From Epiperipatus broadwayi (lineage: Eukaryota; Onychophora; Udeonychophora; Euonychophora; Peripatidae): a DNA stretch of 64,000 nucleotides. Below, in pieces: positions 56,541 through 64,000 of the stretch. The notes beneath the pieces were generated by a model. That model searched no databases and was not told where the DNA came from. It saw nothing but the letters and a program-made list of their open reading frames with translations. The stretch's first letter is position 1. Every line of letters begins with the position of its first letter. Both the position numbers and the translations under genes were made by a program. Location: assembly GCA_028023455.1 (NCBI GenBank), contig JAQFVV010012424.1, positions 1,470,001 to 1,534,000 of the forward strand, read 5' to 3'.

Positions 56541-58171
56541 GTATTATAAATATCGATTCACTCTATCACATATAATTCAGAAAAGAGTCTTGACTATATT
56601 CTTTATATCACAATACTCTGATATGATAAAAGAGATTACTCACTCCCCTCCCCCCCCCGATAATTTATTAACACACAAGACTCCGTTCTGATAAAAACAC
56701 AGCATAAATCAATTAACATGAACTTAAAACTATAGATAGATGACATAAGAATAAATTGCATAAACAATCAATAAGATTTATAATTTAGAAATGAATTTCT
56801 TGTATAGTTTTATATAAACTAGATGTTTAGAATTATTTAAAATTGTTAATGATCAACGACTACTTAAAATTAATAATGATCAAGCAAGCATTTGGTGAAT
56901 GTTCTAAGATTTAAACAAATTTAAGATAAACATTTTAAGATAACTATTTTAATTGAACATTTAGAAAATATTGATTATGTGATTTAGTTAGCTAGCTTTC
57001 ATTTAGGGTACGTTTTAGTTATGAGATTTAATATGTCAGAAAGGATTTACCGGCAAAGTCTCTTTTAAGGCATTGTTTCCATGTGCTTCTCACTATATTC
57101 AGTCAGGCTGGGCTTCTCTTAGGTTTTAGTCCGTATGTAGCTTCGTGAATTTATCTCTGTGGCAGCTTTCCCCATTTCTCTGGTCAGGCACTCTCTGGTC
57201 TCTCGGGTACATCTTCTTTCTTACAGTGATGGGCATGGGAGGTTTTCTGTCATCGGTAGCCGCTCGTGGAAGAGCAAACGGCTGTCTCTTTGTCTTCTAG
57301 CCAACGGTCATTTTTGGAGCAGCTTGGCTGGTAGTTTTTTTTTAAGATTTAGATTTCTTAACGGCAGGAACAGTCTTATTTAACTTCAGCTCTGGTCACA
57401 GCAACAGCAAAAAATTAACACGGATTATGATAGATGGATGGAAGAGGCTAGGTTAGAGGCTTTGGTGGCTATTTGGGCCCCTTTTTATGCTATATTTTTG
57501 ACAGTAGTAACCTCCTACTTTGAGTCATGCCACATCACAAGATGACTAGTTCAAACTAGCCTTTAACCAAATATCCAGTTAGTAAAAATATTAAATATAT
57601 CTAAATCTGGACATGGAAAGGCTCTATTGTTTTAATTGACGTCAGTTTTAAAAGATATATTGTTAAGAGAATGGTCACAAGCAATTTGTAAAGATTTTGT
57701 ATAGATTTATGCCTGACTGAATATTATAATTGGTCTTGGTTATAATTTTTAAATAGGTCAAATTTTGGCTAAAGATTTATTTTTAGAACGAAGTGTTAAA
57801 ACTGATAAAACTTTCTGCTTGTAATTTTAAGCAAACAAAAGAATTGAAAACTTGGAAATTATTTAAAATGAATACTGACTTAAATAATTATTGAGATAGA
57901 ATATTGAAAAATAAATAATATTATAAATTTAACTTATTATGCTGCTATATAGATAAATTAATTATCCAGTTATGTTTATTTCAGTTTTAACAAATCTAAT
58001 GGAATATGCTCGTATATAAATATTTATAATTAGTAAGGACGATTATATACACACATACTCGCAATATTATAAGGACAAAGTTTTTTAAAATTTAAGAAAT
58101 ACACGCCATCTGAGTACAACAAATATATACTATTATCAAAGATAATAGGTGAAACAGGTGTAACCGTTTCA

Positions 58172-61089
58172 ATATATATATATATAAATCAATAACAGAA
58201 ATAGCACAATTCTTTCTTGATTATAAACAGTAATAAAATAGAAGTTTACAAATTTTCCAAAATCAATGAATCAACCAATCAGAGCTTTTGAAAGCACTTT
58301 CTGGCACTTTTTAAGTTTTTCTCTGGGACCTTCTGTAACCTACTGACATCTTCAGATTATTTTAAAATTAATAATACTCAGTTTTCACCACAGAATAAAA
58401 ACAATTTTTATGAATATAACACTAAAAGTTACCAAAGGACAGTAAAACAAAACTGAAGAGCTCTAATGTCATGTCCATACAAATGCACTTGGTTGATTGA
58501 GTTAGTTTATTAAACATGTTCTGCATGATATTTTTTATTTTTCAATAACTTTCATTCCTATGTAAACATAATACCAGTTGTTTTGATGTTTCCAAATCTA
58601 TATTAACTTCAGAATCTAAAGGAAAGAAGTCCTCTACTTTCAAGCCCCCATTTCACATGCTTGGTTAAATTCTCCAAACTTTAACCTTTCTGATGCTATG
58701 CAAAAATGTTTTACAATTCTTTTTTTTTTCTGGCTCTATTAGATCGATAACTTTTATTTTATCACTTAAGGAAGATACTTAATCTTTTTTTTTAATTTTG
58801 TAAAAGTTTTAATTTTACACTTTGAAAACATTTCATTACATGAAATATTGTACCATGTTAAAATTTGGATAAGTAAAGAGTAAGATTATATGCTTTTGAC
58901 ATAAACTGAAGAAATGTTATTAATAAATGTGATTACATATGTCAGTCTGAGATGGGGAAATGGCTATTACTGCATCATAAAATATATTAAATTCACAAAT
59001 TGTAATGATTTTATTTTTTATTTTAGTTTCATTTTCTTTTATTTATTTACATGTTTTTGAATAGTATATCACTGAAATAGCATATATTGATATAGCATCA
59101 TGGCTTCACTGTATTACCTTTCTTAATAGTTATAATGGAATTTATTATTCAGTTATGCATGTCCATGTTTTACTGCCATATTTTGCAGCATGTGTAGATT
59201 GTTTTTCCAATGATTTTCATCATTTTTATGGAATATTTATTTCAGCATATATGACAATTTTTTAAAATATTTTTTTTTTCTAGAATAATGATTAAGTTTT
59301 CTTCGTATAAGAAAATTGATTCTTCAGACTATTAATTGTTTTATTATGCCATATTAATTGTCTTCCAGAGCCATGACAAAATGATCCAATTTGAAGGATT
59401 TTAAAAATAAAGGTCTAAAGTAAAAAAATTACTTCACAATATCTACATTTTAAGATAATTTTAGAAATGTTTCACTGAAGAGAGAAGTAAATTATTTCTC
59501 CCCGCCTTTTAAAATAATCGCTCTGATTAATCACAATTTCTTATTATTTAATGAATTAGATATGCAAGATGTTTTTTAGGAATATATAATGGAGTGGAGG
59601 TTATTATGTACACCTATAAAAGATATTACACATGGAAAAAGAAAAAAAATTGAATTTCTCCATATGTGTGTTTAATTAAGAAAACAGATATATTAATATT
59701 TAACTGTGATTTAAAGTTTATATATAAGTTAGGGATAATCTCTAGTTTAATAAATAATTAGTGATAATCATTTATGCATTTATCTAAAGTGGATCGTGTC
59801 AAAGATGTGGGTTGAATAAGCTTGACACTTGTAAATCAAAATATAAAATTCTTTGTTAAAAACATGTTTTTATAAAAAATAATAAAAGAAATGAAACAAT
59901 GCTAGAAATGTATTTATTTCATTTCATAACAATCCATAACTAAGTAATCAAATTGTAAATTAATACTGGAAAAGGTGGAATTGATATGAGAATCCTAAGC
60001 TACAGAGTTTGATATCCTATCATTACATTAAACATCATAAGGTATTAAAAATCCAACAAAAGCAAAAAAAATGATCAAAAATTCAGGTAAATTGCTACCT
60101 GATTCATAGCTCCTCACCAATAAAACACTTAAGCTTGAAACTAGTCTGAAGATAGTGGAAAGAACTGGATAGGGATTTATTAATCATAACTATCTGACAT
60201 CTATTGATTACCAAATCTTACACTAGGTGGCTGAAGAAAGTGAGAAAAAATAATTAACTATTAATTAGTCACTCTTATTAAAGTTTTAGTATATCTTATT
60301 TAGCAATTATCTAGATAAAAGAAGTGTTTCATTTTTGTAATTCTTTTACAATAAAAAAAAGTTAATTATAACTTGTAAAATATTATGAATATGAAAATGT
60401 TATAAAAAGATATAGTTATTAAGGGGAAATAATACTTTATTTGCTTTTATGAACAGCTTGTTACTTCCTAAACCTTAAGTTTATGGCTCAAACGAATCGT
60501 CTAAATAAAATACTGGTATCAAATAATAAAAAAATATGATTATTGAATTAATTATGATGACAATTTCCTTTTTGTGTATTAAAAAAAATTATTTGCTAAT
60601 TATTTAAAATATTTTTTTTCTAGCGTTGTAAATATAAATATAATTAAGCGATTAACTTTTATTGTTAATTATCTAAAATATTTTTTATTATTACTACAGA
60701 TATGAATATAATTCAGTAATTATCTTACCAACTATATATGATCGCTTTTAATACTTTTAAAGTCATTCCAAGAATAAAATTAAATTGAAAATGTTAATTA
60801 TCAAATCCATCAAGGGGCAAACGCGTATAAGCATTTTCGTAAATAGATTAAATGAAGCAATCCACAAAAAATGAAGCACAAATATGAGGCAAATTAAATA
60901 AATAGAGTATTTCATATTTTGCCTTTCAGTATATAATGGGAAGTTTCATAAAAGCCTGAAAATAATTTGAATTTTAGCAACCATAAAAATACAATTAGTA
61001 AATTATTATATAAATAGTGGCAAGAATGAGATAGAAGAATAGATGCTATAATAAAAAAATAAGGAGCTGGAGAGAAAGAGGAATAGTAG
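58172..61089. other. Region without recognised genes
   Basis: AT-rich and no gene supported. A family 2 repeat fragment lies at 60110-60240 (AAACTAGTCTGAAGATAGTGG, GATAGGGATTT, TCTATTGATTACC). Confidence 0.4.
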
Positions 61090-61398
61090 GAGAGTAAAAA
61101 GAGTTTAAATACATATAAACAAAATATTGGATGTAAGTTACTTTATGATAATAACAAGGCAAATCTGTTTAAAGCTCGAACAGAATCTTTAGCAACAAAG
61201 AAATGTATACATAAATGGAAAAATGTGGGTGATTTGGTCTGTAAGGAAGACATCGAAAATATTAAGCATCTGCTAATTGAATGTAAATGCTTACCAGCAA
61301 GAAGAATACAAATAATGAAGTTGCGAGAGAATAAATATAAACAAAGTAATTATACAGAAAGTGGGTTTGGGGTTTTATGCTGGGTTTGGAAAAGATAA
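61090..61398 (+). pseudogene. LINE C-terminal cysteine-motif fragment
   Basis: A 102-codon open stretch without its own start. It reads ANLFKARTESLATKK, then LVCKEDIENIKHLLIECKCL, an arrangement (C...E.I.HLL.EC) like the zinc-binding tail that ends many LINE ORF2 proteins, followed by a charged helix RRIQIMKLRENKYK. Nothing of RT remains upstream. The clade cannot be set. It is too short for the usual ORF track threshold since it lacks an early ATG. Confidence 0.5.
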
Positions 61399-62495
61399 GG
61401 GAGATCTAGATATAAAGGCAATGAGCTGACAAAGATGATGTTGTGGAAATAGGATAGAGTAGAAAAGAGAAGAATATGGGAAAAACTTAAGGTGAGGAAT
61501 GGAAAGGGGAGATATCTAACAGGTTTCTCTGAGCTATAGTGGCTGAGAGATTCCTGACTTTGATAAAGGAGAAGCCATATAGCATCATATCACACCCTGA
61601 ATACTGCCTTCTACAATAATCTATTTTATAAATCCCTCTTTTTTACAAACAGATTTTAAAAATTATTTCAAATTAAAATGTATATTTTTTGCAAACAATA
61701 TTATCACGCATAAATAATGTAAAACATTTTATATTAAAATTATTTGAAATAAGTACTCAACAATAATCATAAACATTTGTCTATATATAATTGCTAAAAT
61801 AAAAACCACTTTTAGAGTAATGATAGTAAAATAAAGAGTAATAAATATTAAAATAAATAAGTGTACAATATGCAGGTTTTAGATAAATACAATCTCTAAG
61901 ACAAAATGGCTAACATTCCTTCTCAAAATGGAATTCTTTCTGGATTGGTCTGGAATTCGGGTTATGGGTCCAGTGCCAGCCAGAGTGTCCCTAGGTTGAT
62001 GATAAGGGGAATGGCTTTCAGATATGAAGATTAGCTGTAAATAAGCAGTTTCTGATAATGGGACAATTCAATGTCAAGAAGTGGGAAAGGTGGGTTAGGG
62101 TTCCACAATTTTTATTACTGTGCATGTGAAATGATGATTATTGACCACTATTAAATAAATCAACACCCCATTGGGTGATATAACAGCAAAAAAGAATTCT
62201 AAGTTGATGGAAGATCACTATAGGTGATAATGGTAAGGAGGAAAGCAGCAAATGGATAATAATCTTATAAGATATGAACATCACATTAAGCCTATAATGA
62301 AGGTTATTACTGGGCTAAGAAGTCAATAAAAAACTACTTTGTTTGATAATTGTTGTAATCTTTTTTTATTATGACTATATCCACAAGACTGATTTAGATT
62401 GGTGTTGAGACTTTAGCTAAAAAATGTTTTGGTATCCTGCCTGGCAAGAATAGGCATGAGGTTATTCAGATTGTAAACCTAAAATAATTATCATC
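61399..62495. other. Possible 5' or flanking region of LINE fragment
   Basis: Purine-rich plus strand (61400-61560), then AT-rich DNA. Nothing coding is supported. The part just before 62500 may be the untranslated leader of the endonuclease fragment. Confidence 0.35.
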
Positions 62496-62499
62496 AAGT

Positions 62500-63235
62500 T
62501 AATCCATTGAAAGAAGACATATTTCTAGTTGGTACATGGAATGCAATATCCTTAAGAAATGCTAAGAAATTAAAAACAAATAATATTGATGTTACACAAT
62601 TAAGTGAAGTGAGGTGGGAAGAATGTGATGTGCTATAGAAAAAAATTTGAAATAATGTGGCAAAGGTAGATTGGGTTGATAATAAGCTTATGATGATCAG
62701 AATAATTACAATTCCTAGGGTTTTGCTATTCATGCAAGTTTATATGCCAACTAACCATCATGATGATATTTACATTGTTAAGCAATATGAAAAGATAAAG
62801 GAAATTATATGTAATGGTAAAAATACATGTATATTGCTATTGGACAATTGAAATGATGTTGTGGGGAAAGATAAGAAAGAAATAGTTATTGGATATTATG
62901 GCATAGGAAAAAAGAATGACAGAGATAGCTGGCTTATGGAATTTTTTTAAGAAGAATATGTTTGTGATTGTAAACATCTGACTTTAAAATTATCCAAGAA
63001 TGACTGTATACCTGGTAAGCTCCAAATGTTACAGAACAATATCAAATAGATTATATATTGATTCAGAATAGATATATAAATGCTATTAAGGGTTTCATAC
63101 TTTGCCTGGTGCTGATACAAACTTTGATCATAATAATTTGGTTATGACTAAATTAGAGTTTTTAAAAAATAGAGAGATGAAAAGATATATAAGATGGGAT
63201 TTGGATAAAATGGAGAAAGATTTAATTTAATGTGA
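62500..63235 (+). pseudogene. RTE-type LINE endonuclease domain (broken)
   Basis: Across several frames one reads LVGTWNAISLRNAKKL and IDVTQLSEVRWEE (first endonuclease motifs, with the metal-binding E), NKLMMIRI, FMQVYMPTNHHDD, ILLLDN (the GD.N motif, altered), VIGYYGIGKKNDR, QIDYILIQNRYINAIKG and LPGADTNFDHN (the final SDH motif as FDH). This is the APE-type endonuclease of RTE-like LINEs. The 202-aa-class ORFs in this area (62494-62851) are pieces or shadows of it. Stops and frameshifts show it is dead. It supplies the domain that the LINE at 49.9 kb lacks, but whether both belong to one family needs alignment. Confidence 0.7.
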
Positions 63236-63364
63236 AAATAAAAATATAACTAAGAGAAATGATAAAGATAAGCAATATGTGAATAGTTCTGATAAGCATT
63301 GGCATAGGATTAACCATTTAGTTAAAGAAAGTTAAATGACGTTGGAAAATGAAAGGTATAAACA

Positions 63365-64000
63365 TCAAATGATCACTATTTCTTATGCTTGCTCTTAACT
63401 GTTTATTAAAACAGGCAAAACTCTCTATATGTTTTGCCACTCAGTGCCAGCCAGATTAATCAATGGATTCCAGAAGGCTTGTGCATAAAATCCCCATCTA
63501 GTACCTACTCATCCAATATCCCCAGAGTAGTTTCTGGCTTGTGGTCTTTGTCAGTTAGGAGCCTTGGATCTGAGAGCACTGCACCTAGATCTTAGGATCT
63601 AATGCAACCCTCCAGCAGTCACTTTTTATCTCTACTTAACTACAAAACTATGAGACTTAAATTGAAAACACCATCATATTTTCAATCCAAACTCATTAGC
63701 TTATATAGTCATATAGGTCTGAACTCAGTTCAGTATCTATACATTTTGGTGTTTTTGGTTCATTAATAACCATAGCCACCATTATACTATTAGGCAGGAT
63801 TGGTTTTAAGCCAATAAACATCACATGATCACTATTTTTTACGCTTGCTCTTAACTGTTTATTAAAACAGGCAAAACTCTCTATACGTATTGCCACTCAG
63901 TATAAGCCAGAGTAAATCCTAAAGATCTAGGTGCTGTGCTCTCAGATCCAAGGCTCCTCACTGATGAAGGTCACAAGTGAGAAACTAGTCTGGGGATATT
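63365..64000. repeat. Repeat family 2 cluster, truncated by window end
   Basis: 63367-63455 and 63828-63914 are direct copies (TGATCACTATTT, GCTTGCTCTTAACTGTTTAT, AAAACAGGCAAAACTCTCTA). 63530-63605 and 63922-64000 are inverted copies of a second segment (GATCCAAGGCTCCT, GAAACTA.TCTGGGGATATT). It is therefore a partly inverted dimer. The frame at 63696-63896 is not supported. Confidence 0.65.
63953..64000 (+). ncRNA. Hammerhead-like ribozyme candidate (family 2)
   Basis: CUCCUCA (stem I 3' strand), CUGAUGA (63961-63967), a stem II region 63968-63980, GAAA (63981-63984), CUAGUC giving a minimal 2-bp stem III and a GUC cleavage site (63988-63990), then UGGGGA, which pairs with UCCUCA over 6 bp including one G-U. 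The weak point is stem II: the pair next to the core is A-A in this and sister copies, although the next three pairs covary (GGC/GCC versus AGC/GCU). Confidence 0.45.

Larger units (their letters stand above)
54627..58171 (-). mobile_element. Solo-LTR-like unit of about 3.5 kb
   Basis: Starts TGTAACGGT and ends ACCGTTTCA, an imperfect 9-bp terminal inversion with TG...CA ends, and is flanked on both sides by AT (CATAT before, ATATAT after). The base composition inside is less AT-rich. On the minus strand a TATA-like CATAAAAAGG lies at about 57481-57490, with a GC-richer stretch downstream (57480-57080) that includes a 5' splice-like GTAAGAAAG. That layout resembles unit X. No pol genes are present. 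Minus orientation is inferred from the TATA site only. Confidence 0.5.

Noticed and set aside
57159-57383. 74-codon frame in the 3.5-kb LTR-like unit as a gene
   Set aside because: Mixed low-complexity composition, no recognisable domain, and it lies antisense to the inferred LTR promoter.
1-64000. CRISPR arrays, rRNA genes, bacterial operons
   Set aside because: None seen. The only tandem arrays are microsatellites and the minisatellites at about 55.0-55.25 and 56.2-56.5 kb, and the gene content is eukaryotic transposons.

Overview
The window is AT-rich eukaryotic (metazoan) DNA with no recognisable host gene. Nearly everything that can be identified is a mobile element or its debris: Ty3/gypsy-type LTR retrotransposons, Penelope-like elements (PLEs), RTE-type and other LINE fragments, tRNA-derived SINEs, foldback/MITE-like repeats and (AT)n microsatellites. 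The mix of PLEs, RTE LINEs, tRNA SINEs and AT/CA microsatellites fits a large invertebrate genome, perhaps a mollusc such as a cephalopod. That taxonomic guess is inference only.

Layout. 1-13.4 kb: two copies of a 2-kb LTR-like unit (X, with TATA box, initiator-like site, conserved short reading frame and 5' splice-like site) flank a complete but inactivated Ty3/gypsy element at 2005-11117 (LTRs, PBS, gag-PR-RT-RNaseH-IN, PPT). 16.2-22.1 kb: a minus-strand LTR element of which only gag remains between 1.8-kb LTRs. 23-28.4 kb: gene-free AT-rich DNA lying between (AT)n tracts. 29.5-42 kb: a dense retroposon cluster with inverted SINE pairs, five PLE traces, an almost identical head-to-head pair of PLE RT/GIY-YIG reading frames (35.97-38.45 kb), a fragment between terminal inverted repeats, a MITE-like hairpin, and a repeat family carrying type I hammerhead ribozymes. 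43.9-49.6 kb: a roughly 2-kb direct duplication. 49.93-52.08 kb: a 5'-truncated RTE LINE with a 12-bp target-site duplication and a GAT-repeat tail. 53.8-58.2 kb: a foldback repeat and a 3.5-kb solo-LTR-like unit. 61-64 kb: LINE fragments and a second hammerhead-like repeat family.

The most interesting signal is the hammerhead family. At eight places (22.6, 30.7, 31.9, 32.4, 33.9, 34.1, 35.9 and 39.0 kb) the same repeat contains the sequence CUGANGA, a GUGCU/AGCAC stem, GAAA, a tiny AU stem III, a UA cleavage site and a long bipartite stem I, or decayed versions of these. Three copies keep the whole core. They sit in a repeat with a Pol III B-box-like motif, often as head-to-head inverted dimers, and the PLE pair lies inside one of them. 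A second, unrelated repeat family (41.8, 54.0, 60.1, 63.5 and 64.0 kb) shows a weaker hammerhead-like pattern with a canonical GUC. Inverted-dimer architecture recurs in most non-LTR repeats here, which suggests a shared way of integrating.
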